A program made the position numbers and the translations under genes. DNA of 64,000 nucleotides. It comes from Hemileia vastatrix. Its lineage: Eukaryota > Basidiomycota > Pucciniomycetes > Pucciniales > Zaghouaniaceae. Every line of letters begins with the position of its first letter. The stretch's first letter is position 1. The notes under the pieces are model-generated. The model made no database searches. It was not told the DNA's origin and saw only the letters and a list, made by a program, of their open reading frames with translations. Positions 1-11,798 of the stretch are shown one piece after another. The stretch covers positions 20,416,501 to 20,480,500 of the forward strand of contig JASXTE010000005.1 of NCBI GenBank assembly GCA_030280995.1, read 5' to 3'.

Positions 1-735
1 GAATATAAAGACAATGACTGATTTACTCATGACTGGGTCACTCTATTGTCTGGTCTTGAATTTGCATATAATAGCACTGTTCATTCTGTCACTGAGAAAA
101 AGCCTTTTGAGCTTTGGTTAGGTTATGTCCCAAAAACTCCTGCTCAAATTATCAATAATAAATTACCTAAGTTGGAACTACACCCTGGTGTGAAATCATT
201 TATGCAAATGCAACAGATATGCAGAAAACATGCTCAAAGCTGTATTGATAAAGCATTTTAATATAAAAAGAAGAGATGGGATAAATCCCATAAAGAATAC
301 ACATTTAACAAGGGTGATGAAGTGTTGATATTTACTGTCCATTTCAATCTACAAGGTAAAAAAAAATTAAAAGATCCTTTTGTGGGACCATTTGTTGTCA
401 AAAGAATGGTTGGAGATAATGCAGTAGGAGTTGTATTTAGTTCTCCATATGATAGGAAACATCCTTTTTTCCCTATTTCTTTGCTTAAGCCTTTTAATTC
501 CAACAGTGACTTATTTCCCAAAAGAAGGGGAAGACCTAAGAAAAACCCTCAGGAAGTCACAGAAACTGCAGAAACTGATAAAATTCTCAATGATACAATT
601 ATCACTTCTGAAAGAGGTACTGAATATTGATTGAGATATAAGAACAAATCATCTTAACATGATGCATGGATACCTGGCAAGGAAATTTCAAATCTTCATA
701 CTCTGTTAAAGAAGTATAAAAAGAAAAAATCTTAG
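1..735 (+). pseudogene. 3' end of a Gypsy (A-family) pol: integrase C-terminus and chromodomain-like tail (A4)
   Basis: One frame from position 1 encodes the end of an integrase closely matching residues ~1725-1955 of the intact gag-pol at 14992-20859: the segment around GLEFAYNSTVHSV, the GPY/F module (KDPFVGPFVVKRMVG) and the chromodomain-like tail (WIPGKEISNLH). The frame is broken by TGA at 19-21, TAA at 259-261, TGA at 628-630 and a TAA near 656, and ends at TAG 733-735. Several stops replace glutamate codons of the intact copy (GAG or GAA to TAA), so the copy is dead. The rest of this element lies left of the window. A polypurine tract and an LTR start follow. Confidence 0.85.
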
Positions 736-769
736 CTTTTTTTTTATTGTTTTTTTTAGATTGAGGGAG

Positions 770-1990
770 TGTCAGCCAGGATATACCAGGATCCCAGTAA
801 ATTTTATGTCAATTTAATGGAACTAAAAGAGGGCATAAAAACATGCTTATTATGTATATAAATTAATCTTATATTGCATAATGAAATTATATAATTATTT
901 TATTTAATATATATAATAAGTATTATATTAATTTTATTATTATATAAATTATTTATACATTTAAATTAAGCATGATATATATTCTATAAATTATGGCACA
1001 TTTTTATGTATTTAATAAATAAAAATTAATAATTAATTAATTATAAACATATATTATAAATTATAAATGTAAAATTAACTTATAATGTAATTAAATTAAT
1101 TAATTAAAATTATATATTAAATAAGGCCATACATATCTTATTAAGCAATAATATTGGACGCTTTTTTGACCCTTAATTGTGTCAGTAAAATTATTAAATA
1201 AATTATAACACTTATTTAATAAAATGGTATTAAAATTCTCACTTTAAATTGGAAATATCATTAAATTAATTATAGGTCTCATTTAAACTAGTTATTGAAT
1301 TAATTACATAGTTAAAACAATTAATTTAATTTGCTTTATACTGAATTAAATTCATTACATGGATTTTTGCATGAAAATAATTCTATTTGTTTTAATTAAA
1401 CCCTTTACATCTCACTGTAATATCTGTTTTGGGTTATTTTACTCACTGTTCTAATGTTTCAGACTTACTTAGTTACTGATTATTTTAATTAATTGTTTTG
1501 GGAACTTATGGTGTGAAAAATGTTTACTTACTCACGGGTTTAGTTTATTGTTTCATGTTTTTCTCTCAATCTCTATGTTTTACTTATTTTCTTTTATATT
1601 CTTGTTTCACTTTATTACTACTTTGTAATTACTCATTTTTGGCGCTTCAGAGGATCCTTTGCCTATAAAAGGCTTTGGATAATCCCCTGTGGCTGCATCA
1701 CTAGTTTTACACTTATCATTTAAACATATTTTTAATATAATACATTTATTATTAGTTTAATTAGTACTATAATTCTAATCTAAATTCTATATAAACATCT
1801 ATGGTCAAAATAAGTCTATTAGTAATAACAGTGTTTGCCGCACAGAAATAGTAATACTTATTTTCAATAAATATATTATAATTTAATCAGACTCACCATT
1901 GTGTCAAAACCAAGGAATTTTTGTCGCCTTATTTTATCTAAAATAATTATATTAACTTGACTTTTCATTTCCATAAAACTTTTTCATATT
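770..1990 (+). repeat. Diverged 3' LTR-like region of A4
   Basis: A purine-rich stretch (GATTGAGGGAG, 759-769) is followed directly by TGTCAGCC at 770, the same PPT/LTR junction seen at 20961-20978 in the intact element A1. Only the first few bases resemble the A1 LTR; the rest is very AT-rich and diverged, so this is a related family rather than the same one. A TATA box lies inside. The right boundary is not clear: no terminal CTGACA is visible, and the next recognisable sequence is RT of element E from about 2052. No coding potential is seen. Confidence 0.5.
1664..1670 (+). promoter_or_regulatory. TATA box in the A4 LTR-like region
   Basis: TATAAAA followed by GG in otherwise AT-rich LTR-like sequence, preceded by a short GC-richer stretch. 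Position and context fit an LTR promoter, but the transcript start cannot be seen. Confidence 0.35.
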
Positions 1991-2051
1991 TTTCTCCTCC
2001 TCCTCTCTATTATCTCCACCTTCTTCTTCTTCTAGACAACCGGATTACACT

Positions 2052-3571
2052 TTCAATAACTTTACCAAAAACATCTTTAGAGACAGAATAGGGATAGATG
2101 TAGAAGTATACCTGGAAACCATCTTTATTTACTCCAGATCAATTGAAGAGAATCAGATACACATAAATAACTGTATTCAGCGCTTGAGGGAGGCCCAGTT
2201 ATGGTTAAAGCTGGAGAAATGTTTCTTCTCAGTGAGTGAAATCACCTACTTGGGTATTATCATTTCAAAAAATAATGTGAGAATGGATCAAGAGAAAGTA
2301 AAGGCAGTAAAAGAATGGCCAACAATAGTTTCAGTAAAGGAGCTCCAGTCATTCCTAGGATTTGGAAATTTTTACCACAGTTTTATTGAAAATTACTCCC
2401 ACATTTGCCAATAATTTCATGACCTCACAAAGAAGGAAGCTAAATTTATCTGGATGAGTAGGCAAAAAGATGTGTGTGACTAACTGAGAAGCCAATTTGT
2501 GACTGCCCCTATTCTTGCAATCCCTGATTTATTAAAGCCATTTTTTCTGGAATGTGACAGCTCATATTTCTCACTAGGTGCTTTATTATCTCAATAAAAC
2601 TCTGAAAATGTCTTGCACCCAATAGATTATTTGTCATGAAAAATGCTAGGAGCCAAACAAAACTATAAAATATATTATAAGGAGTTGTTGGCACTATTAG
2701 AAGCAGTATGCACCTGGAAAATAATTTAAAAGGAGGGCCTCACAGGTTACAAGCTATTTTTTACATGAATTATAAAAACTTGGAAACCTTTTTGACCACT
2801 AAAAAGCTGACTTGGCAGCAGGCGTGCTGGGAAGAACTGCTAAGTAGCATTAAATTTGTTATTACATTTGTACCAGGGAAGAAAAGTAGAAAAGCTGATG
2901 TGCTATTACAATTTCCTGACTTGTGCCCAGCATCAGGCCAACTACACACAGTTGGGGTGACATTGTTGAAGGGGAACCTTGATGAGGGGGTAATCCTAGA
3001 CAAAGTAGAATTTACAGATGAGAATTTGATTGAATGGGTAAGAAGAGGGCAGGAAAATGATGAGGGAGTGAAGGAGTTGATGAAAGTACTGTTATCAAAG
3101 GAGGTATTGGTAACTAAAGGATTGGAAGAGTATCACCTGGAAGGGGGAGTGCTGTATTGGAATGGAACAATAGTGGTGCCAAATGATGAGGAGCTCAAGA
3201 GGCAGGTGGTCAAGTCACAGCATGACTTCCCAATGGCAGGACACCCAGGTCCGCTGAAGACTGTGGAGCTGGTGAATTGTGATTTTTACTGGAAGTCCAT
3301 GAAAGCATGCATTCAGTGCTATGTAGCAGTGTGCAGCCCTTCCCAGAGGAACAAGTCTAGTCCAACAACAACACCACTGATGACAATAAACATTTTCAAA
3401 CAGCCATAGAAGGAGCTCTCCTATGATCTTATAGTGGAACTACCCAAGTCTCAAGGAAAGAATGCTATCCTCACAGAGGTTTACCGCTACACCAAGATGG
3501 CACACTTCATCCCCAGCACTACTAAGGTTACATCAGAGGGTATTGCATGTGACATTTCAAAATTGTCATCA
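2052..3571 (+). pseudogene. Gypsy chromovirus pol fragment: RT, RNase H, integrase N-terminal part (element E)
   Basis: This is a decayed pol remnant. RT is recognisable from 2052 (a degenerate catalytic YxDD region near 2100, then SFLGFGNFYHSF at ~2350). RNase H follows (FLECDSSYFSLGALLSQ near 2545-2590; NLETFLTTKKLTWQQACW near 2780; FVPGKKSRKADVL near 2868). The integrase zinc-binding region (HDFPMAGHPG near 3220) and the start of the integrase core (LIVELPKSQGKNAILT near 3430) come next. Stops lie at ~2412, ~2481 and ~2595, with a frame change near 2700. Homology stops at ~3571, inside the integrase core. The RT N-terminus, protease and gag are missing, cut off by A4. The style matches basidiomycete chromoviruses. 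The chromodomain at 6460-6695 is probably the C-terminal end of the same protein. Confidence 0.8.
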
Positions 3572-4089
3572 TAATCCATCATTTCCCTATTACACGCCAC
3601 ATCAATTTTTCCCACAACCATTTTTCATTTCACCCTCTACAGTTAGTCTTACCCTGTTGTACCTGTACATGTCACATGTAATGATCAGTATTAGTATATA
3701 TACTATGTGGGAAAGTGCTATCGCAGGAAGTCCTGCAACAACCAATCACAAGCCAAAAAATAGCCTTAAAATCCACACAGCACCAATTTTATTGTTCTGC
3801 TACCACAAAAAAATTCCTGCAACACTTCTAAGTTTTGCTGCACACACCTTTCACATAGTTCTGCTCATTTTTTATAATATTTTTCATGACTCATTTTTCC
3901 TCATTAACACCAGGTTATTCAAACAAAACATAAATAAATACAGTTTTCTCATTGCCATTGAAATCTTTAGCTAAAAAAAATCACCAAAACTTCAGGAATA
4001 TTTACAGAAAAAAAACTTAATCATCTGTAAACATACTTTTATTTACTGTCTCTTTATCTCCCCATTGATACTCATAATTTCTTTTTGAT

Positions 4090-4655
4090 TGAAGGTAGAA
4101 ATGGTGGCAAGTGGAGGAGGGGGAGGTGGTAATGGTGGCAAGTGGAGATGTTGATGGTGGTGGCAAGAGGAGGCGGAGGTGGTGGTGGTGATGGCAAGAG
4201 GAGGTGCTGGAGGTAGAAGTGGCAAGAGGAGATGGTGGTGGAGATGGTGGTGGTGGGAAGAGGAGGAGATGGTGGAGGTGGAGGTGAGAGGAGGAGGTGG
4301 TGGTAGCAAGAGGAGGTGGTGGAGGTGATGGTGGTGGCGAGAGGAGGTGATGGTGGTGGCAAAAGGAGGTGGAGGTGGAGTTGGTGATAGTGGTGGCAAG
4401 AGGAAGTTGAGGTTGAGGTGGTGTGGGTGGTGGTGAGAGGAGGAGGTGGCGGAGTTGGTAATGGTGGTGATGGTGGTGGTGAGAGGAGGTGGTGGAGGTG
4501 GAGGTGGAGGTGGTGATGGTGGTGGCGAGAGGTGGAGGTGGAGGTAGAGGTAGAGGTGGAGGTAGAGGTGGAGGTGGAGATGGAGATGGTGGTTGCGAGA
4601 GGTGGTGGTGGTGATGAAGGTGGTGAAAGTGGCAAGTGGGGGAGGGATTAGGGGT
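4090..4655. repeat. Purine/G-rich simple-sequence tract (GGA, GGT units)
   Basis: About 560 bp of imperfect GGTGGA/GGAGGTGG-type repeats on the plus strand. The complementary strand gives long open frames rich in Pro, His, Ser and Thr, but these follow from the repeat and are not counted as genes. The tract lies just beyond the 3' end of the antisense gene of F. Confidence 0.85.
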
Positions 4656-4781
4656 GGATATTAAAGAGCCAGAGGTCTTTAAAACATAAAAAAATTGAAA
4701 TACTTACACTGAGGAAAGAAAAAATGATTCTGAATCCACAATTTTCACAACCCCATCACATAAACACTCAAAAAATGACAT

Positions 4782-5559
4782 TCAACAAGTTTGGAATGGT
4801 TTGTTGGACCATAATTGATCCAAGGCTTTAACCTTTAATTCAGTGTCTTTGGTGTCTGGTGGATCATTTTCAATTGGCCATTCAACATCAGTAGTAGTTT
4901 CAGGGATTGGACCACTGGTCAAAAATATGGGAATCTCCTCTGTAGTCTCCACCCCCTAATAATAATAAAAAATTATCAGTTACCATCAAAGTAATAAAAA
5001 ATTAAATTAAAAAACACTTTACAAAAAATTGAGGGTCAACCTTGAGGAACAATGGTTTTCTCTCTATCATCTCCACTACCTCTTCATAAATTTCCTTGAT
5101 GATTAATTGTCATCTCTTTGACATAGAAGCTTCGACCCTTGCATGCTCTGAAGCACCTGCGCCACCCTTTTCCACTGTGTCCTCTATCATCCTTTTCTTC
5201 CCTGAGGATACATCCGTAGTCCAATCAGTTATCTTCAACCTCTCCTCCTGACTAAAGCCCTCCAATTCATCCACCACCAAATCACTAGTAGTAGGCAAAT
5301 CCCATATGTCTTTGACAACAGCCTTTGAGTCAGAAATTGACCAAAAATTTGTATTGGTGAATAGCTTGGTATTATCATTGAGAGCCAAGACATTACATGT
5401 CAGTTGACGCCATTGACAAAACTTGAAGCTCTTGTGAGGACCTCAAGATTCCGTACTCTCCACACAGGCTGTACAGGACGTCTTGAATTGCCAAGTGGGG
5501 AGCCCCCCATCACCTTGAGGATGAAGAGGAATAGGGGTTGGGTTGGTATGTACAGGCAT
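4782..5559 (-). pseudogene. Antisense C6-cluster gene of element F (two exons, broken)
   Basis: Reads right to left from ATG at 5559-5557. Exon 1 has a cysteine-rich N-terminus (CTAC, then KFCQWRQLTC) equivalent to the Zn2Cys6-type cluster of the element C gene but with about seven codons missing. Next come the shared motif FWSISDSKAVVKDIWD and a charged region. An intron of about 67 nt (4956-5022, GT..AG) follows, in the same place as in the C copy. Exon 2 shares LDQLWSNKPF and KIVDSESF with the C copy. Two in-frame TGA codons (in the VESTES-GP stretch and at 5110-5112) sit where arginine is expected, consistent with CGA-to-TGA. The role is unknown; a DNA-binding regulator is inferred from the cluster. 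It has its own TATA box beside the LTR. Confidence 0.7.
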
Positions 5560-5658
5560 TAAAACTTAAATAGATAACGTTGAAAAAAATAGAAAATGAA
5601 AGGAGGTGATAGTAAAAGTTTATGTAATAAAGTTTTCCCATGCTCAAAAGAGCTCACG

Positions 5659-5665
5659 TTTTATA
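5659..5665 (-). promoter_or_regulatory. TATA box of the F antisense gene
   Basis: TATAAAA on the minus strand, 11 nt inside the LTR edge at 5676. The LTR edge, an AGG-containing spacer and a TATA box occur at the same spacing in element C (12611) and nearly so in D (51217), so the antisense gene seems to have its own conserved promoter. Confidence 0.55.
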
Positions 5666-5675
5666 CCCAGGAATC

Positions 5676-6458
5676 TGTCTTGCACCACATGACATTTGAA
5701 GCAAAAGTACCTAATTATACCACTATTCATGCCTAACTCCTAGTGATACGCAAAAAGAAATCTTGGAACAATTACATTATATTTTGTTCTCAATTTAGCT
5801 GTGCTATTCAAACTGTAAAGTATCCTAAATTTAAATATGTTTATACTTTTCAAACATAAGTAATCTATGCTCGCTCTAGCGCTAAAGTTGAGGCAATATT
5901 CAAAAGGGGTAATTGTGGGTCTGAGGGTAAATTTGGAGGTCTGTGATAGAAGGAACAGGATAGAAGGGATATAAAGTTAGATGATTGATGGGAACTCTGG
6001 TGGATTAAATGTGTCTGTGAATAAATGGTGGCTTAGAAATTATTGATTCAGTACAAGGAGGGATAGAATATTTAAAGGGGGTTACTTTGGTTTGACTTTC
6101 TCTAGAATTAAAATTTAAAATATATTTGTGATAGTAGTCAAGTTCTTATTAGGATATTATTAAATTTGTCCTTTTCTCTCTTAATAATCAATTTTATTAA
6201 AATCCTAAATACTTAAATCTTCCCTTTGATTATTAAATTGCAACCCTTCATGAGATTCACCATAATAGTTAGTGTCCTTACATTATACATTAATTATTCC
6301 TCAAAGATTATTATGAACCATTCTTGGTTACTCAGTTCCATCTTTGAATCACTTCCTTGAAGTAATCCTCTGTGCTTTGATGTTGTGATTTCCCTCACCC
6401 ATTTATCTCACTTACTTTGGGATCTTCCTCAACCTTGTGAGTAGGTTTTCCAGTGACA
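5676..6458 (+). repeat. 3' LTR of element F (C family)
   Basis: Begins TGTCTTGCACCACATGACA and ends CAGTGACA. In reverse complement it aligns along its length with the C LTRs: the C LTR ends ACGTGGCGCGTGACA where this one has the complement of TGTCTTGCACCACATGACA, and the other end shares a CCTTGTGAGTAGG-like stretch. It is about 783 bp, against 802 and 790 bp for the C LTRs. It is followed by GACAC and then the chromodomain of element E. Confidence 0.75.
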
Positions 6459-6459
6459 G

Positions 6460-6695
6460 ACACAATCCCACGGCCTCCAGAGGAGCCACCAGCACCAATC
6501 CATGTGTAAAATGAAGAGGAGTTTGATGTGGAAAAGGTTAGTTATAAGAGGGAGTACAAGGGAAGGGTTCAGTATTTAGTGAATTCAAAAGGATATGGGG
6601 TTGGGGATAGGTCCTGGGAACTTTTGGAAAATTTCACAAATTCTAAGGAAAGGTTGAACGAGTTCAAGAAGGAGCACAGGAGGCAGGAGGGGTAA
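6460..6695 (+). pseudogene. Chromodomain C-terminus of a chromovirus pol (element E)
   Basis: One frame encodes a proline-rich stretch (PRPPEEPPAPIHV) then a chromodomain: EEEFDVEKVSYKREYKGRVQ, YLVNSKGYGVGDRSWE, and a helical end (NSKERLNEFKKEHRR), ending at TAA 6693-6695. An in-frame TAA at 6507-6509 breaks it. Chromodomains at the integrase C-terminus are typical of chromoviruses, where they guide insertion to marked chromatin. It lies directly right of the F LTR and is probably the end of the pol that stops at 3571. The chromodomain is too short for the usual gene size and was found by direct translation. Confidence 0.75.
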
Positions 6696-6739
6696 AGGAG
6701 GGAGTAATGTTATTATTTGGTTGAGAGGTGAGGAGGAAG

Positions 6740-7391
6740 AGTGCTATGAGTGCTATGCATTGTGAGAGTCAGAAGAGTGGATATTGCATAAGGGGGTTAT
6801 ATGGGGAAAGCACTGTGGAGCGCTCCTCATTGGACAACTTATATAGTAATCCAGTTACTTCTTAGTCTCACTGATTGGTAGCATAGTCAGTCTAGTAAGT
6901 TTCACTACTTAGTAGCATAGTCAATCCCATCCCAAGCTATTGTCAGGGCTAGTAGTAGTCTACATCCTTAGTTCATAGCAATATAACTACATATCTTTTA
7001 CCTCTAAAATATATTTCTATTTATCTCTCTACACTCTATATTCCACAAATTATTAATACTAGTTCTCTATATAAAATATCCTATATATAAAATTTATCTC
7101 TATATAAAATTATATATTGCTCTGATTTAAGAGTGAGTTCTCTTTTCTATGCCCTTTAGGTCTAGCTCCCATCTTCTATGCTTCCTTTCCCTACTGGTTC
7201 TCCTGCTCAAGCTCAGCCCTACAACAAGGATATAAAATAGTAACTAAGTATCTCAATAATGTAAGTTCTTTTTCTAGCATAAACCTGGTTCTAATATCCT
7301 TCAAAAAAATAATTCAAGACTACTATTAGCACCTGATGCTTTGCCTATCTGTACATGCCCTATACTTTTTGAGATTCCGAACTACAAAATA
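6740..7391 (+). repeat. Probable 3' LTR of element E (partial)
   Basis: After the chromodomain stop there is a purine-rich run (GAGAGGTGAGGAGGAAGAG, ~6722-6740), a plausible PPT, followed by non-coding sequence. About 7040-7391 aligns with 50290-50630 (shared landmarks: GTAACTAAGTATCTCAATAA, a GCATAA..CT..CTCTAATA block, and TGTACATGCCCTA). The stretch is cut at 7392 by the G LTR. LTR identity is inferred from position and recurrence. Confidence 0.5.
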
Positions 7392-7816
7392 TGTCAGGCT
7401 GAGCTCAAGTAGAGAGATTTAAATAGCTTGAAAAGTAAGCTGTCAAGAAGATTTTTATTTTCCTATATGAATACTGTAATAAAAATACAATAAGTATTAA
7501 AATATAACTCAATATAAGGGTCTCAGTAATTTCAATCTCACTAATTAAAAATGGGTTTCAATCCTATAGGTGGTAGAAAAATTGATGTAATATTTCAAAC
7601 ACTTATTCAAAGACTTTAAATGTACTATTTATATGTATTGTAATTGTAATGGTTATATGTTTTAATTGTAATAATAGAGAATGTAGAAAAAAAGACCAAA
7701 AACCCCCTACTTTTATACCCAATAATTCTCCAATGTATCCCCCTGATTTACCAGTCATATAAACAGCCAGTACCACCTCATTCTAGCTAATACAGCTATT
7801 AATCAAAATAAGGAAT
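7392..7816 (+). repeat. Left piece of a family-G LTR
   Basis: Starts TGTCAGGCTGAG and aligns with the reverse complement of ~59640-59915 (for example a shared TACAATAAGTATTAAAATAT and CTCACTAATTA). Alignment continues to 7816, stops at the A2 insertion, and resumes at 47504. Nothing coding is seen. Confidence 0.8.
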
Positions 7817-8992
7817 TGTCAGCCTAGATATCCCTAGGACTGAGTATTTCTTATGCTTAAAATAAGATAACCTTAAGTACGTTAAGCTTATATCTTAAAA
7901 TTAAGGTTAAAACAATTATATATATGATTATAATACATATATATATAATTATTACACTATTATATAACTTATAGTAGTTTAAATAGCTTATTAATAGCCT
8001 AATAATACTTATTAAGGTGTTAATGGATTCATAATATACTTATCTTAAGTGATATTAAGTAATTATTGACATACATAAGCTTAAATGTATACATGAAGCT
8101 CATATTCAGGGAAATATGCAGTATATAATGTATATTTAGGTCTATAAGTGGGTATTAGCCTCTTGATAGCCTATAACCTTTCTTTTCTGTTTATTTTAGG
8201 TCATATAGACAAAATCAGTGGATTCAAAATGCCTACAGAAGCATAGACATCTATATCAGGCGCATACACTGAGTTTGGACAACTTAATCTGCTTCATTAG
8301 ATGGATATTCACAGATTTATGGGTTGGGAGGTCATTTCTGGATTAATGTGGATGCTTGGGGATGTTATTGGGGGCTTGGAAATTTCATTTTTTTCCTTTA
8401 TATGCTTTGGTTTTCATTAAATCTCTTTTGGATTACTTATTTTACCTGTTTCTTTATGGTATCTGCTTTTATCTGGATTTTCTAATTATGTTTTGGGTCT
8501 GTGTTATCATTAATTGTGATGGAGGGTCCTTACTGGAGGTCTGGGTGTTGAATCTTCTTGAAGTGGACGCCATGGGGAGGTGATGGGCCTTCAAAGTGCT
8601 GTAATTTCCGGGGATAGGAGAGACATCATCTGGATCGAAGGTCTGTGCACTCCAGGGGATTTGGGTATAAGTAAGGAGGGATTTTGACGGTTATTTATCA
8701 TCAATTAATTACTAAAAATCAATAAAACACTTCAATACAATTATTAAAATTAAGAAATACATTATAAAGCCTTTTATAAGTTTATATTATCATTATATAA
8801 GCTATAACTATATTCTATTTAGCTATTTTCCACCACTAAGCATGCATTTAAATCCAAGTATTGTGAGTTTTATTTGAGTATAACTATTTATTATTCTTTC
8901 CCTGAGGTTTAATCACTAAATAATTTATCAATAAGTAGTAGGACCATAAATAAAAACTATTATATCATACTTATATACTAGACATACTGACA
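7817..8992 (+). repeat. 5' LTR of A2
   Basis: Starts TGTCAGCCTAGATATCC, ends ATACTGACA, 1176 bp; the terminal inverted repeat is TGTCAG/CTGACA. Aligns throughout with the 3' LTR at 46324-47498 and with the A1 LTRs. Small open frames inside recur in every A LTR and are not taken as genes. Confidence 0.92.
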
Positions 8993-9500
8993 ATTGGGGG
9001 TCTTTCCTTAATTATTATTGATTTTTTAGTATAAGCCTTAGGATATGATTTTTACTTAGTACAGCTCAAAAAAAACCAAATATTTGGGTCTTCTGCATAT
9101 AGGTGTCTCATAATAACTTAGTGATTGTGGAAAAGAACCCTTATAATAATTGTACTAATTTTTTATCATAAAAATTAGGTATTTACAGTAGTAACTGTAC
9201 CCAATATAAACCCAATTTCACTTGGTATTTGGACACCAATATAACACCCAATTAAATTGGTATTTTGTTAAATCTTGGTAAGCTAATTATTAACCCTTAT
9301 CAAGGTCTAGTAAAACTTATTATTATATTTTTAACAGATTTTTTTGAAATTTTCTTATATTTTATTTAAATAAATAAAGATATAAATTCAGGGTAAGCTC
9401 CAGTGCTTTTTATTAGTAATATTATTGCTAATACTTTTGTCTACTAATTTTATAGAGTTTTTCCTTTCTGTAGAAGTGATATATTGTCATTCTTAACAAT
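8993..9500 (+). other. A2 leader (LTR to gag)
   Basis: Non-coding leader aligning with 14481-14991 of A1. It begins ATTGGGGGTC directly after the LTR; TGGGGGTC.. could be a tRNA primer-binding site, but no tRNA match can be verified here. No gene is seen. Confidence 0.6.
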
Positions 9501-9585
9501 ATGAGTGCTCCTCAGGACAGTGTAAGTGAAAAGCCTGCTAGTAATACCAGGTCTAAAGCTAACAAAAACTATCTAGGACATAACC

Positions 9586-10047
9586 ATGGAGGGTCAGTCA
9601 TACCCCCAGGCAGAGAACATGAGCATAGAAGAAAAAGACGCCCTTTTAAAAAAGATTACCATAAAAAAGACGTCTCCTCCTCTTCAGGATCAACTATCCC
9701 ACTTGGCCAAACAGGTTTTGAAGTTGGAAGAATCCAAGTGACTCATGCTCAAAGAGGTAGAGCAATTACAGAACAATTTCAAGGTAGGGTTTCAACAAAT
9801 GAATCAAACACTGGCAGAGCTAAAGGGAGGCCAGCCAAGTCGATCAAGTCAGCAACCCCCTTTCCCAGGCAGGTCACATCACTACCAGGAGAAACTTCAG
9901 GTAGACAAATGGAAGTGGGACTGGTTCCATCAACAATGGACCAGCCACAGCTGCAACAGGGATCCACCACCTCATAAGACTTCCTCAGTTCACCCATACA
10001 AAGGAAAAAAGCGCCAAAAATCAGGACTGTCATCTATCCCCTTGTAA
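9586..10047 (+). pseudogene. A2 gag ORF1 (broken copy of 15077-15538)
   Basis: Starts at the conserved ACCATGG (ATG 9586) and encodes the short coiled-coil protein that the A1 copy encodes intact, with the shared stretches HLAKQVLKLEESK, KVGFQQMNQTLAELKGG and KWKWDWFHQQW. One TGA near 9739 interrupts it. The overlapping frame starting at 9501 (MSAPQDSVSE..) is much less conserved between copies beyond its first ~23 residues. Confidence 0.6.
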
Positions 10048-10049
10048 GT

Positions 10050-11798
10050 ATAGTACCCTCTCAGATTGAGCACAATACTGATAATTACAATATAGGTAAT
10101 ACTATTGATGTTAAATCTGTGCAGAAAATATAGGTGGATTTAAGAAATTTAGGTTTTGATGTAGATACACCTGACTTGTCTTTTGTTCAAAATAACAGTA
10201 CTATTCATAATAATAATACAGATAATCCTCAGTTGCCACCTGTTACTAGTGAGATGAGAAGTTCACAGGAGAGTGAGAGAATTGAAAAGGAAGACATGGA
10301 GTATTTTAAAAATAATCCAACTGTCAATAGAATTGTTTCAGCATTCTGGAATAGAGTGACTGATTGTGAGGAACAGAAAATTAAGCTCACTAGTGATACT
10401 ATTTCATCGTCGAAATTAAATATTTCTCAACTGGCAACACGTAATAAAGAATTAGAGAAAGAACATTTGTCTCTAACTCTTAAATATGATTCATTGAGTA
10501 ACAAATATAGTGAACTTTCAAACATATTCTGTGAGTTGGAAAAATTGTATGAAGCACACTTGTTGAAAACTGAATCAAGAACTAAGTTATTTTTTTCCCA
10601 GACAAATAAAATTGTCTCTGAGCTACTACAAAGATTAACTAAAGTTGATATTGAAACTGCCAATCTAATAATAAACCAGGATAATCATAAGTATACTCAA
10701 TATAACAATAATCCTTTCATTGGCAAAAGTGAATCTCATTCCTTCCCCATACCACCACAACTAAAACCATCTGGTGATAGTGTCAAATCTGAAAATGTAA
10801 GTCACAAATCCATACAGGAGGAAATACAAGAGCATTTATCAAGAGTAAATGAGTTATTGAATTTACCTAAGATTAGTGAGATAAAATCCAATCAGAAGAA
10901 CTGGCCTAAGATAGATCAGTACCCAACTTATGATGGGGAAGCCAGCTCTAATTGGCAACATTTTATTCAAAGAATTGACAACTTGAAATTCTCATATAAG
11001 ATACAAGATGAAGAAATAACATCAAAATTAATTTCTTTATTTAAGGATGTTTCTTTATTATGGTTTGAAGCTGTATTGAGTGAGGGTAAAGATTACTCTT
11101 GGGCTGAATGGAAACAACTTATTGAAAAACAATTTGGAGGTTCTAAATTCAGGCTTACTCAGCAGAGACTTTATGAGAAAACTAGGTACAATCCATTGAA
11201 TGGTGACAAACCTATGGTATTTTTAATGATTTAAATAAAATATTAAAAGCCATTGAGCCTAATATGGATTTTAATTATGGAAAGATAAGATAATTTATAA
11301 ATTACCTATATCTGTCAGAGACATTGTTGTAGCTAGAACATTAAATGTTACTGAATATTCTGACTTTAATAATATTTGCAATGAAATATTATTAAACCAT
11401 AAGTATGAATCAAGGTATTCCACTTATAAAAAATGTTGAACCTGTGAAAAATCAGAATTCAAAAACACTTCAGGAGAGGCGGAAAAAACCTACTGCACCT
11501 GTAGTACCTAAAAAGTATGAAACAAATACTTGTTATAAGTGTAACAAACCTTGGGTTAAAGGTCACAAATGTGAGAAAAATTTAAATATTGTTGAAAATC
11601 AACTTGAATCTGAAACTGAAACTGAAAAAAGTAAAGAATCAAGTAATTATGACGGCAATATCTCATATAGTGATGAAAATGAAGTCTGTATGTTGAAAGA
11701 CGATTTGTCCATCTTTGAAATGCCAATATTAAATATGGACTCAAATAAATTTTTAATGAATTTTGCGGATGCTGAAATCATTAAAGATATACAAGCTG
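10050..11798 (+). pseudogene. A2 gag/nucleocapsid part
   Basis: Homologous to residues ~180-760 of the A1 polyprotein. It has long coiled-coil regions (CELEKLYEAHLLKTESRTK), a capsid-like segment around DNLKFSYKIQDEEITSK, and a zinc knuckle CYKCNKPWVKGHKC near 11530. A TAG lies near 10131, and a frame change near 11225 truncates the main frame at 11234. It stops at 11798, where C inserted; the AGCTG target is duplicated at 42637-42641, and the reading continues into pol from there. Confidence 0.85.

Larger units (their letters stand above)
3572..6458 (+). mobile_element. Element F: truncated C-family retrotransposon remnant inserted in E
   Basis: The 3' LTR at 5676-6458 aligns in reverse orientation with the LTRs of element C, and the adjoining minus-strand gene (4782-5559) is homologous to the antisense gene of C. 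The order antisense gene then 3' LTR is as in C. No gag or pol of F is visible. 3572-4089 holds no recognisable gene and 4090-4655 is simple repeat. The loss of most of the E integrase core at the left edge suggests that a deletion removed the 5' part of F together with E sequence. No TSD can be paired; GACAC follows the right end. Confidence 0.6.

Noticed and set aside
3462..3974. 170-codon plus-strand frame
   Set aside because: Starts inside the out-of-frame integrase remnant and runs into unassigned DNA; no domain and no second copy.
4043..4635. Pro/His/Ser/Thr-rich minus-strand open frames of 118 and 187 codons
   Set aside because: Produced by the GGA/GGT simple repeat; overlapping frames give equally long products.
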